From: Phytoseiulus persimilis
Taxonomy: Eukaryota > Arthropoda > Arachnida > Mesostigmata > Phytoseiidae
Direction: 5' to 3'
Length of the DNA stretch: 64,000 nucleotides
Assembly: GCA_037576195.1 (NCBI GenBank)
Contig: CM075103.1
Span: forward strand, 8,556,001-8,620,000
Within the stretch, counting starts at the first letter, position 1; each line of letters opens with the position of its first letter. The notes beneath the pieces are model-generated. The model worked only from the letters and a program-made list of their open reading frames with translations, searched no databases and was not told the DNA's origin. Positions 24,497-36,066 of the stretch are shown here, piece by piece. The position numbers were made by a program, and so were the translations under genes.

Positions 24497-26780
24497 CTAG
24501 ACGGAGTCCTGCTCACTCTCAGGCTCCTGGCTCGTTTTCTTTCGGCGACAAGTCTTCAAGAATTCAGGCAGCGTCCAAGTCTTCCAGAAGCGCAGACCCT
24601 CGAAAATCCAGAGGAACAACGGCGCGTTTGCCATCGTGTCGAGCATCAGCGCAAGGCCCGCAATCTCCAGCAGCGCTGGAACCGCGTTCTGCCACAGTAG
24701 AGGGACGAACACCTGAAATCAGACACGATTCGACTCAAATTCGTTCTAGATTTTCTGCGATGGCATCCGCTCCATTCGCTCTGACAGACCCAGCATCGAA
24801 CTCACTCCGTAAGGTGACGCCAGGAACGTAATTTTCAAGAGGAGAGTGATCAGCAGTTTTTGTTCGGCCCATAGGTGTCTCAGTCGCGTTCTAGAGGTTG
24901 GCGAGACTTCAAAGACCTGGAAGATATCTTCGGTTCATCATGTTGGAGCAGAATCGACGACTTTGTTCACCTGCGACAGCAACGGTGTTCTGAGACGTCC
25001 GAGAATATATCGAAAGTGGGATAGTGACGCATCCGTTGGCGAGTATCTGTTCGAAAAATGATGGGCAGCGTTTGATTTCCATTCGTCCGCTTCCCGATTC
25101 CCCGATTCGTTTCACCTTCGGAGAAGGATGGCCCGACCACACGTCACCAGGGATGGATTCCTTCGGAGCTGATTCGAAGCACTCAACTCTAGGAAGTCGT
25201 AATTCCCTACAGCTCACTTGGAAAACTTTTTCTAGGCGCATTTTAGATTCGGTTCATGACCATTACATGATCTGTCATGCGTTGATCCAAGAATAAAAGC
25301 TTACTCCGTGCTGAAACGCAATGGCGCTTCAGGATGAGTGTGTGTAGCTCAAAGTTCCGGAACTTGCGAGCTCTCCACAGATCGCAAGTTCTCTGGGGGC
25401 TTTCGGGGATCATTGTGTGTTCCTCCCAGGGTGAGCTCTCCTCCAGAATCCGCTGTTCCACGCTCGGGATCAAACACATCTTCGGAAATGTCAGAACCTG
25501 GATCGTCAGCCGCATCCCGTTTAACGACAAGGGTGACTGAAGTCGTTCGAGGCCAGCAGCTGCGCACTTGACCATCTTGGCGCTGCCGCCCTCAGGGTGT
25601 CCGCACAGAGGGGATCGAAGAAACCACCCCACCGTCAAAAAGGGGCCAACGAACAGGGGAATGACTGAGGTTTCCTCAGTGGAGGAGCATGTCTATCCAC
25701 TCTCCAATCCTTCAGATGGTGTCCGTGAAATGGAGGCTTCTCGCGAAATGGTAAAGTCGAAAAATCGCTCCTGGTTCGGCCAATCAGCCGAAGGTTCATC
25801 CGAGGAACTCCTTGCTGGAAAAAAATCTCTCAGAAATCCATTACCTTCAAAGCTAGCACGATAGCTGCAATCCACATCGAGATCAGGGAGAGAGTCTTCA
25901 GAGCGAGACGGATTCTGAACGAGATCGCGTACGCGGTCGCAAAACCAGTTTCCTCGGTGTTGTAGTACATGAAGACACAGCTGTAGTGGGAGAAATGCGT
26001 CTCGCCTGGAAGTTCAGGGCGGATACTCGTCGATTGCGTCTCAGACCCCACGCAGAACCAAACTCGACGAACTCCACAAGGCGAGTATATTTCTCAACAG
26101 TAGGAATGTTCACATATTTTCATCAATGCGCTCACCCACGACGAAGATGACGGGCGAGGAAAGGCCGACCATCAGAATCGAAAGATCCACGAGCAGCGAG
26201 GATTTGTGCTGCGATAAAAACGCCGCCATGGTCGACGTCGGGAAGCCTCTGGTGCAGCATTCGTGTAACGCGTAAAACGCCGGGAATAGGAACGAACACA
26301 CGACGCAGGCTTCCGATAGAAGGAAATGTATTCGACACAGCCACACGTTGTCCGAATCTGCGACAGGAAGAACAGTTCAAAGCGGGCGAGAAGCAATTCC
26401 GCAGAGAGGACGGGCAGCATCGCCGAAACTCGAGCTCAACTTACAGGGGAAGACCCAAGCAGGCCACCAGTTCCTGTGCACTGCGACGGTCGTTCTCAGG
26501 ACATCGTTGAGAATCATGACGAACATGAACGTCTCACGGGACGTTAACGATTTCTTCCGTTTCAAGAACACCAGGAACACGACGATATTGAGCAGCGTAC
26601 TCACACAGCAAAATACCTCGAGCACAGCGAGGCAGGTTTTCGAGCAGACACTTGTGTAAAATTCGGCGAAGTCATCTGGAAATCCACCATCGATTCATCG
26701 CGAAAAGAATGAACAACTGATAACGTCAAAGCATGTCGAGAGAATATACCTTCGTCCTCGATCATTTCGTAGGCGTCCAT
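24497..26780 (-). CDS. Atypical class A seven-transmembrane receptor
   Basis: Plasma-membrane receptor, 323 residues, in six exons read right to left: 26750-26780, 26445-26675, 26136-26357, 25845-26005, 24806-24916, 24497-24712. Every junction is GT-AG and phases agree. The acidic N-terminus (MDAYEMIEDEDD) is extracellular. Hydrophobic helices lie near 26-48, 58-78, 94-118, 142-162, 195-214, 235-258 and 264-288. Class A landmarks: N40 (1.50), D68 (2.50), C95 and C171 for the helix 3-loop 2 disulphide, P250 in helix 6 (FLASPY). Departures: the DRY triplet is replaced by HEC (119-121), NPxxY by NAPLF (281-285), arginines occur at the start of helix 5, and helix 7 lacks the retinal-binding lysine, so it is not a working opsin. 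The basic tail ends in an acidic serine-rich stretch. Ligand and subfamily are unknown; a lineage-specific orphan or chemosensory receptor is plausible. Intron 4 (928 bases) is far longer than the others. Confidence 0.8.
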
Positions 26781-27629
26781 GATTCCAGAGTCTTGTGTAG
26801 GAGCTTTCGACGCCGTTCACTCAGAGACAACAAAACGGCACGCGGAGAATACGGCTGCAATGGTCTGCTCGGATCGACGTTAACACAATACGATTGCCGG
26901 ATCCAGCTTCAAGACGGAGGAGAGGAAGAAGATCAACACGGGATCTACTCGGAGAGAAACCCGTTGTGCGTCGTCATGGACAGCTCGTTTACTACGCCCC
27001 ATTAGCAGCGCTCTCCTCTGGATCCATGAAAAAGCGATCTTGACTCGGATGGCTTCGATTCTCGTTCGATTATCTGAGCAGAACTGAATTCTCGCGGTGC
27101 TCCAACCATGAAGATGTCTCAAATCAGGAGGTAGAGCATCGAGAGGTCTCTCGCCGGTATTTCCCTCTCTCGGAGCCAATTGTCCCAAAGATCCCTCAAT
27201 CAGAGCTGTCCACGCTCCACTAAGGGGTGTGTTCGATGCCCGCCTCTCCGTGTTGAGCGCCTCGTTCGAGAAGGAGGATCGCTTTCCGTGAGTGAGTTGA
27301 TGCGTACTGCGCCGAGTAATTTGGTACTGAGCTGCGCTGAAAGAGTATCGATTAAAGGACGTGGAATCAAGAACCTTTATCTAGGTGAGGCGCTCCCGGG
27401 CTTAGCGGCACTCCGTCCCCGTTGGCTGGGTGTGATACTCAAAGGAAAACCTTCGTGGGGGGAGGCGGGTCAATTAAAATAATTAATCTGATCGGAACAC
27501 GCCATAGGCCCTCCAAGAAAGCGCCAATAAAAAACTGTTCTATAATTCACGTGACTCGGAAGCAGCCGGATATCTCGTTGGATTCCATGGGGGATCCGTG
27601 AATTCAGAGGAAGACGAACGTTGCCTCTT

Positions 27630-27642
27630 CCCCCCCCCCCCC
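27630..27642 (+). repeat. Poly-C run (13)
   Basis: Thirteen C in a row followed by further CCT-rich sequence; a second run of 11 C lies at 27944-27954. Confidence 0.95.
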
Positions 27643-28882
27643 TCCCTCCCTTCCTATCGGAAACCTCCTCAGTTTCCTCTGTTGTCCAGAAAGGATTCAG
27701 GGACTCACCAGGTCACGACCTCCCGTGGAGCCCGGAGCGCTCACCAGCTGACCGCTGCGACCGGACACAGGAAGGGGTCTCAGGTCTGTTCTCATTCAAT
27801 GGGAAATATTCGTGGAACAACAATGGTACATACCGACGAGTAGGCGTCATGTTCACGATCAAACAGAGGTCACTGTGTAATTTCATGTGGCGGCCGCAGT
27901 TGCACGCAACTCATAAGCCCGATTCGCCTCCACTCCTCGTTTGCCCCCCCCCCCTTACTCCCCTCCCTGAGAGTTCGCGATCCTGTTTGACAGTCGCCAG
28001 CCATGGCCGCCCGGTCAGTTTAGCTGACTCATTCCATGCTCGTGATTGTTATTTCATACGGCAAGCGGCGCGTTTGCGGCCTGTAAGTTATCGGGGCAAC
28101 AACATACTCGACCCTGTCGAGCGGGCTCACCTCGTGCAGCTCGTCCCGGTGTATTATTTTTGGCCGACAAGTCACGTGCTCGACGCCACCCACAGTGGTG
28201 GACCGCGATTCCGCTTTCTGCCGCCCTCCCAAACGGCTGTTCGATGTTCCGAACGAGATCATCTGGACCAACTCTCGGAACCTCGGATTTCTCCTCTTTC
28301 GAGGGATCGAGGACGCTCGCCCGAGGGTTTTGATCACTCATAGGGCGCAGGAGAGCTGAACGACAGGTCCGCTCTATCTCGGGCGGTATCGCGAATGAAA
28401 ATCTGATTCCGAGAGCTCTCGAGATCGCTGCGTATTCGAATTGCTGTTCGGCATGAAAATGAATAGATTTGACCGTGAATCACGGTTTCCCAGGTCGGTA
28501 GAAGCTCCGTTCCCTTTGCAGGCGATGACGGAAAGTCACTCGCGACGATGCAAGAGGGTTGTTATCTCGTAATGATGCGTCAAACGGCCCACCGTATGAT
28601 CGGATCCGAGTGCGGAAGCAAGAAGTTGCCTGTCTCGATTACTTCGGCAGCTCCAGGATCTTATCCGCTCCATCTGTCGGAAGACAGACGAGCCGGGAGC
28701 AGCTGAATCAGAGATGTTTTTCTGATCGGGCCAGAAAGCTGAAGAAGTTCGAAGCCACAGAATCTTCCGCGACGATGCATGCGGGAAAGTGGAGGAGCAT
28801 TCGCGCGCACAACTCTCGAGTAGGTTTGTGATACAGCCCGAAAACTCTATGAAAAAGTGGGTGCAAAAGCGACTCAGGTGGG

Positions 28883-28888
28883 TTTATT
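28883..28888 (-). terminator. Poly(A) signal of the acyl-CoA synthetase gene
   Basis: TTTATT on the plus strand, read as AATAAA on the minus strand, 50 bases beyond the stop codon of the synthetase gene. It supports the terminal exon chosen. Confidence 0.7.
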
Positions 28889-28937
28889 TTCTCCACGTCC
28901 CTGTCCGAGAACTTCTCTCACTCGAACTCCTGGATAA

Positions 28938-31900
28938 TCAGCTCTCTCCTGCGAGCTTCAGCTCCTTGCTCATCTCCTCCTTCATGATGAACTTCTGAAT
29001 TTTTCCGGAGATGGTTTTCGGGAACGAGTCGACGAACTTGACATACCGAGGAATTTTGTAGTGACTCATCTGGAAGATGTAGTCAAATTCAGCGGACTCG
29101 AAACAGCCATCAGCTATTCCTCTCGGATGATAATAGGTCGTCGTTCCCCGTTCTCCTTAGACGTCGGGAAATCAGAGTGAACAATCAGCCCCGATAAGAG
29201 CTTTCCCAGAGGAGCACTAACCTTTCCTTTGCACAGAGCCTTCAAATGTTGTTCCGACATCCGCGCTTCAGGTTTGACTTTGACCCAAGCAGCCACCTCT
29301 TCCCCTGGAAGATGCGTGAGTTGAATGTTCCGACGCGGCGGGAAAGGTGCAAGGAAAGATCGCAGAATTTGAGAGGTTGGGGGGAGTGCGCAAAAAGAAT
29401 TGGTCGGAGTCCGAATTTGTATCGTGCGTTAAATCGTGGTCGCCCCCTGCGTTCCAGGGAGCAGAAGGTCTGGCAGTGCGATAGCGCGTCGGACCCAGCT
29501 TACCTAGTCTCTGATCTGGAACACCGAAGACGTGAGCCTCTTCTAGCTCATCGAGACTGAGCAAAAAATCTTCGACTTCCGCCGGGTAAACATTCTCCCC
29601 TCCTCGAATAATCATATCTTTCGCCCGGCCTGTGATTGATACGTGGCCTTCGGGGGTCATTATAGCTTCGTCTCTGCAATATATGGAAGCAATGGACTAC
29701 AGGCCACGTCGACGAAGGAAGGAACAAGGGAGAGGAGAAGTGGATTCCCCATAACCTGAACAGGCCGACCGGCCGCGTGGGTCTGGCAGTTACACGAATG
29801 TTCAGAAAATGGTTCGCAAATTGCAGCGCCGGCGCGTATTAGCATACCCCGTATGGTACCAGCCATCTCTTACGACTTCTGCCGTTTTGTCTGGCTGATG
29901 CAGATACTCTTTGAAAATGTGGTAGCCTCGAGAACAAAGCTCTCCCTTCTCGCCAAACGGAACAATTTTCCCTTGCAGATTCACAATTTTCAACTCGATG
30001 TGATCAAGCGCGGTTTCCAGCAGACGATCTCCTTGTATTTTGGTTGCTATGGTCGCGACGGGGCTCATTTCGGTCGCGCCGTAAGCCGTCTGTAAGAGAA
30101 TGAGTTGAAGGAGGGGACCTTCCCCGAGATTATTTTCAATCGAGCAAAGATCATCGGCCATCCGCTCCGACTCGGTCCCGTGATTCGGGCTGTTGGGACA
30201 CGTACGACCATGCGGATTTTCAGACGTTGCTGGATCCTTCTCAGAAGTTGGTTTGGCACCATTGTACCCCCAATCACTCCGAAACGCAGCGACGGGTACT
30301 CCGCGGTCTCGGGCATATGCGCCAGCATATCTATGAACATTGTGGGCGTTCCGTAAATGATGCTGCAGCTAGTTAATGATTTTCAAGTTATTCATGGGAC
30401 AGTCAAGCTGAACGAATATTCATCAGGGGCCAGCTTTGCGGTGCTTCGCAGACCCTAGCTATGCGCTGGTCCGCGAAACTCTTCCCGGAATGGATCTTAC
30501 GCACTCGTATTTCGCAACAGCTTCGAGCGAGTGCTGGGCGTTGAATCTCGCAGCCGGTAAGACTGTGGTCGCTCCGTGAATTACTGCCGACAGAACTCCC
30601 ACGATGCAGCCGAAAGTGTGAACCAGGGGAACGTTGAGGAGCACTTTCGAGTTATGAGCTCGGAGTCCTGGCGGTGGTGGGCGGAAACGGTCAGGAATAA
30701 CAAGAGAACTTCCAGAGGTTCGGACGCAAGACTGGGGATGGTTCACAAAGCATGGAAAGAGCGGATCGGTGATACAATCTCGTGTGCCTCAAAGTGAACT
30801 CTCACCGACGCGGTGTCCGTAACTGTTGGCGTTGTTCACGAGTCCATGGTTTGTCAACGCGACAGCCTTCGGCTTCCCAGTGGTACCTGGGACAGGACAA
30901 GGTTGTCGTTCATCGATTCGAATGTCGACCGCGGGAAGGGCTCTGAGATCTCACCTGAAGTGAACTGGACGTTGACGACCGAATCGGGGTCGACAGCATC
31001 GTGGATCGCATCCGCCCTCCGATGGAGCTCCGCCGTGGCGTTCGAAATCAACTCCTGGTAGGACAACGCTGCTCTGGAATCGTGTTTCAGTCCGCTTTGA
31101 GCACCCAGCGTTTCGGTTAGAAGACGGGCGGTGCCGCGTGAAGGTTGTCTCATTGTTGATGATTCCGGATTGTAACTTACGGCCTCCGCTCGTCGCCGAT
31201 AACAACAATCGATCGTAAATAAGGTAATTTATCGAGTCTCAGGTCATTTCGTTCAGCCGAGTCGAGCTCCGGCGCCAGACTTTGCAGCAAAGCGTAGAAG
31301 TCGACCGCGGAATGCTCCAGGCCGATTAGAAGGACTTGGCTCCTCGACTGAAATGGGACAGCTCTTGAAAATTTCGAATTTCGTTCCCATTCCCCGAAGA
31401 TATTTGTTCAGGAGCTTTTGCCTCGCATCAGGCAGCAGGAGGAACATGGTTTCGGTCGATTTCACGTGAAATGGTGAAATCGAGTGGAAAGGAAACATTT
31501 ATGTGCGTGTGTCATCTGCTCCAAGAGGAGAGCACGCATCCTCGCATCGATTGATACATCCTCAATCGGGGCGGGTGCGAATGGTTTTCGCCTCCCGCAG
31601 AAGCAATGACCGCATCCGCCATGATTACATCAGGCAGAGCGGAAAGAAGTTAATGAATGAATTACTGCTTAAACTTCTCTCTCTAAATGCGCATGATAGT
31701 CATCGTAAATCTTGGCACCAGATTCAAAGCGTGTTCGAGCTCGGGAGGTTGCAGCGCGGGGTTGATGTTGACTTGGGCGCAGCCGATCTTGGAGCAGGCG
31801 AACTGCGCCACCGTCCACTCATAAACATTCGGAGAGAGGACGGCCACGAGAGATCCAGGAGTGCAGTGATGTAACGACAGCAGCCCGGCTGCCAACGAGT

Positions 31901-32353
31901 CTACCTGTACGTTGAATAAAGAATTGAGAAACTGGACGTTCGTCCCTTGAAACCACAGCGCGACCAACGGACAATCGAAACCACCGATGCATTGTTGTCC
32001 AGCCACTTACGTCTTTGAGGAACTCCGAATACGTCTTCGACAAATTCTGGTGGTAAGACTCAATTGCCACTTGGTCGCCCTTCAAGGTGGCGCTCTTCAA
32101 CAATTGTGCGTATTTCGTTTCATGAATGAGGTGTTTGTCGCTTTCGCAGTGCCAGTAGCTCTTCGCTCTTCGAGGAAAACTGAAATTTTAAACGAAAGAG
32201 CCGCATGCACCAACCTCGGTCACGTCTCACTTATCGCGGTCCACATTTAGACGATCGTTCGAACGGCGCCGCGCGAATTTCCGAAACCCACCAGCTCAGG
32301 CGGTTCAGTTTAGCGACGATATTGAAAACTCGAATTCGTGTTGACAGCGCCAT
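28938..32353 (-). CDS. ACSF2: Mitochondrial medium-chain acyl-CoA synthetase, ACSF2 family
   Basis: Activates fatty acids to acyl-CoA with ATP, by the usual acyl-adenylate route, in the mitochondrial matrix. Twelve exons, right to left: 32292-32353, 32011-32179, 31719-31904, 31181-31347, 30955-31073, 30806-30886, 30505-30667, 30206-30368, 29848-30089, 29504-29673, 29222-29304, 28938-29069; 578 residues (human ACSF2 615), all phases consistent. The first ATG follows an in-frame TGA and opens a 20-residue arginine-containing amphipathic leader that looks like a transit peptide. Adenylate-forming motifs: FTSGTTGKPK (232-241), [15 protein letters not shown] (372-377), WYHTGD ending at 452, [16 protein letters not shown] from 466, and the catalytic lysine of SGKIQK (K558). 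The match to ACSF2 runs over the full length. No peroxisomal C-terminal signal. Exon 8 has two acceptors six bases apart, both in phase. Confidence 0.93.
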
Positions 32354-35300
32354 CAATCATTCGGGACAGAGTTGACAAACACACTGCCAACGTCAGCACA
32401 GGAGATTAAGTCCGAGCAGCGTTTGGCGCTGACCTACGCCTCGATTGTCTCTTGAGACGGCGTTTCGAAAGTATCTCCAGTTTGGAGTGACGGAGGTAGC
32501 CAGCCGCAGGTTAAAAGGACTTGGGACCCTCACCAGAGTTGCTCCGCTGCTGCGAGCCGTCCCCTGTGAACCCGAAAGATGGCTTTCTTGACAAAAGAGA
32601 GAAACGCTGATCGGGCTCTCCGGGATCGTTTGCGGCTCGAACAGGGCTCGCTTGTAGTGAGGAATCCCCACACACGGCTTCGAGAGCTCGACCGCGGCGA
32701 GGGCTTCCAACGATCGTTGGGCGACAGTTTTGGTCGATTTCAGCTCCAGAGTCGGCGTCAGACTCATCCGCTACTAGCACTCGGCTCGGAATCCGACACG
32801 AGGGGGCAATCAAAGTTAACTAGATAAGCCCGTCGGTTTCGGGTCTGTCGATTGATCGGTGATGATGATAGACACCGCTCGCGATACAAAAACATTTATT
32901 GTCTGCGTCGTGTCTCTATCTCCGTAATCTTCTGTCGTCAGGGTGTGAACAAAAAGCCGCAGAGCTCTCCGCGAATCACACGGATTAGTTCTCGTTCATT
33001 AGCCGGACAAAGCCGAGTCAAGAAACCGACTCGATCGTAGCTGTGTTAATCTCGTCGATCGGAGCGCTTCCAAACACGCCTGGTTCTAATCCCTCCGGAC
33101 CCGGGGCTCGAGGCCGGGAACGATAGTCCAGGATGTGTTCCCCACCTGGAGGCCAGCGGGGGTCCACTCAAGTGACTTACTACATGACTTGTTCACGCTG
33201 ATTCCCGCTGATGGTTGCGGATGGATTTCCCTACCCTGACGCAAAGACGTTGATGACTGTCAGGGTGATCACAGTCCCCATTGGAAAGATGGCATGATCC
33301 GGAGACACAGACGACCGCCAGCCGTCGCATCCATCTCATCATTCAGGACAGCGAAGGGTGAGCAAGCTAGCGAGCCAGCCGGCGACTCCGTTTATCGAAG
33401 CTAGCACTGGGCCTCTCTTCGTTCGATCGCGTCATGCTTTTCTCTATTTCAAGCAAAAAGCCGCCGCGAGCATCGCTATCGGCTCGCTTCTTCAAATTGG
33501 ATTAGCAGCGGCCGTGAATGCACGACGGAGACCGTCGATTGATACTCGAGCATGATCATGTCCGTCTTGCCACATGTCGGAACCTCCCACAATTCGGAAG
33601 GGTGTGTCAGGTCAGTTGAAGAGACGCAACGGGAGCAGACTGAGGGAGAGCCGTGAGATACGAACGCAGGTTTTGCTCGATTGAATGAGCTGCTCGTGTC
33701 GAGAATGAGTGATGGGATCAAGCGGAAGCCGGAATTAGCCCATTGGCGAACTCCGGAGACGTCGTCCGGATCGAAGCTTTCATTTCGACTTGACTCACAC
33801 GGGGTGTTTTTCAGATCGCTCCCTCGACTTCGTTCCGAAACAATAATGGTACTAGAGATCGGCTGCACGGCCAGACTGCACGGGGGAGTCCTGGAATAGA
33901 TGTACCGTTGGACAGGGTTCTTGATCGGAGTTCTGAATAGATGTGGGTCATGTTTCGGATCTCTCCCGTGTCGGTGCATCACTCACAATTCCACAGGCCT
34001 CCGAAACAGATAGGAAAACGATTCTTGGACCTGATTGTGTAGTCCGAGCAATCAATGTGTGCTTGGGGCCCTTCCAAGGATCATCGACGACGTTGGCGGC
34101 ATCGTCTCAGTCGGCATCATCATCATGTCGGTAGCGGCTCGAAATGAACGAGTGCCGGGAGCGATAGAGTTGAGTTGGAGTTGTTTCCAGATAGGGCGAG
34201 ATGCGGTCTAATGATTGGGTTTGTCTGGAGAATACCGGAATTGATCAGTAGAAGCATCAGCAGCTGCTGCTGCCGCCGCCGCTGTGGAGGCCGGCACCGC
34301 GATTGGCCGTTTTCGGATAGCGGTTTATCAACATCGCCGAAGTTTGCCGCAGCGACTCTATTTGGACCGCGAGTTGGAGTTCGCCGGCGGTATCCGCAGA
34401 AAAACTCTGCTTTCAAGCGTAGAGCCTGAGAAGTGTGAGAAACCTGTTCGTGGCTGTGTTTGTCGTCGAGCAGAGCAAGCCGAAACGCGAGCGGAAATCC
34501 ATCGAGTGATCATGTCGTGTAAGACGGCTGTTGCTGTTTTGGTGGCGGCGTGAGATGCGCGGCTTGTTGACTGGCTGAGTGAGTGACTGACTGGCAGCAT
34601 CTTTCAGAACGATTTTTGCGCTGGTCCCTTTGCAGCAGCAGCGGCAGTGGCGCCAAAGTCGCTCTGTGCTCGCTGTAAAAACATCACCGGTTTGAGTAAA
34701 CGCGCAGGCAGGCGCTCGCTGCCAATGTTGCCTCGCCACCACACGGGTATCTAGCTGCCATGCGGCTGGGTTTATCCCTCTCGAGCGTGCATCTGCATCC
34801 ATCTAACCATTCACAGATCCTTTTATCCGGTCCATCTATGCTCGGAGAACCTCTCTGCCAGGCTGCGGACCTATTAAAGAGCGGCAGCTCAGCGGAGTGG
34901 AGAGAAGAAGAAGAAGCGTGCCACCAACATCTGCCAATCATAAGACACGCGCTCTAGCTCTTCGAGGCGTGCAGACATACAAATGTCATAGAAGATGCGG
35001 TCGGATGGAAAGCTGGGGCTCTGGCACCACTTCCCGAACACGTGTTTACGTTACGAATGGATGTAAAAAAGAACGTTGACCAGCTAGAGGAAAACAACGG
35101 GTAAAAGATTCTCAATCGAGTATTTCATTTCCCTGATGGCTCGGCGATCTCTCCAGCGAATACAAAGCTCCGCTCTGAGAAGAAACTGTTCGGTCGTGTT
35201 CCCTCAGCCATAAACGTGAGACAGCCGAACGGTTGGAGTAAAAGGTGCCAATATATCTGTGGGAATCGCTCCCAGGGATCAGCGCACATTCGCTCGATGA

Positions 35301-36066
35301 AAAAAACCATGCTCCCTCGATAATCGATTGCTCGACTGTTGGTGTTGTGTAATTTCTGAGCTTTCGGAGTCTGCGGACTCTTCTTGCTCAGACCGCTCCA
35401 CATGTTTCGATAAGACAAAATACGGCTGGGGAGCCTCGTTTCAATCGCCAAGCTGGAAAGTCGCTTGGAGAGGAGGAAAATGTCAGCTGTATCGAACGTT
35501 GGATCTCTTGTCCCTCGTTCTCAATTGCTGAAGTCACACAAGGGGGCGGGCAGAATCGCTTTCCAGAGATCAGGACGGGGACTCAGAGTTGGATGTATCC
35601 TTCACGAGCCTCGCACTTGATCGATCTCCAATACGGATGAGCTGAAATATCAGTTCGTATCCCTCGCCCTCATGGTTCAACCTCTTCCCTCGTTTGCCCA
35701 CGAAGGTCCGAGTCGGCACAGAAGGTCCAGCCCGGGGGACTCTGGCTGAGAAATAGATCCGACCAGATCTTCTCGTGGAATCACTATCATTCCCTTAATC
35801 AACTCGAAGATATAATATTTGTTTCGAGCACGCGGCAAGAATGCACCGAAACGGTCCAGAGCTCTTTCGAAGCGGGCCAAGAAGCGATCTCCGCCTTCCA
35901 CTGTGTGATCTCTGTTTAAAGTCACGCGCCTCGAAGAATGATTGAGGACTGAGAGTTCCCACTCTGTCTCTGTTTGTTGGTCGAGGGCTCATATTTGTCC
36001 GCTCTTGGTTGATGGCGCCTGGTGGATGACCGAGCTTTCTCGTCGAGCCACTGTGCGGAGGATGAT
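32354..36066. other. Upstream of the synthetase gene, no secure gene
   Basis: Must include the synthetase promoter at its left edge. The longest frame, 33476-33982 on the minus strand (168 codons), has no recognisable domain and is within chance length. From about 34120 to 34950 the composition shifts to CAG/CTG- and GGC-rich sequence, including an alternating CAG, CTG and CCG stretch near 34252-34285, suggestive of a promoter or 5' untranslated exon. No gene is supported. Confidence 0.45.

Larger units (their letters stand above)
26781..28937. other. Intergenic region between receptor and acyl-CoA synthetase genes
   Basis: About 2.2 kb that must contain the receptor promoter and the 3' end of the synthetase gene. 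It carries two C homopolymers (27630-27642 and 27944-27954) and a block at 28029-28343 where two plus-strand frames and two minus-strand frames are open together. No recognisable protein is encoded and I see no RNA gene. Confidence 0.5.

Noticed and set aside
24497-26780. Opsin identity for the seven-helix receptor
   Set aside because: Helix 7 has no lysine for retinal attachment and the DRY region is lost.
33476-33982. 168-codon minus-strand frame
   Set aside because: No domain, no splice context, and a few frames of this length are expected by chance in 64 kb.
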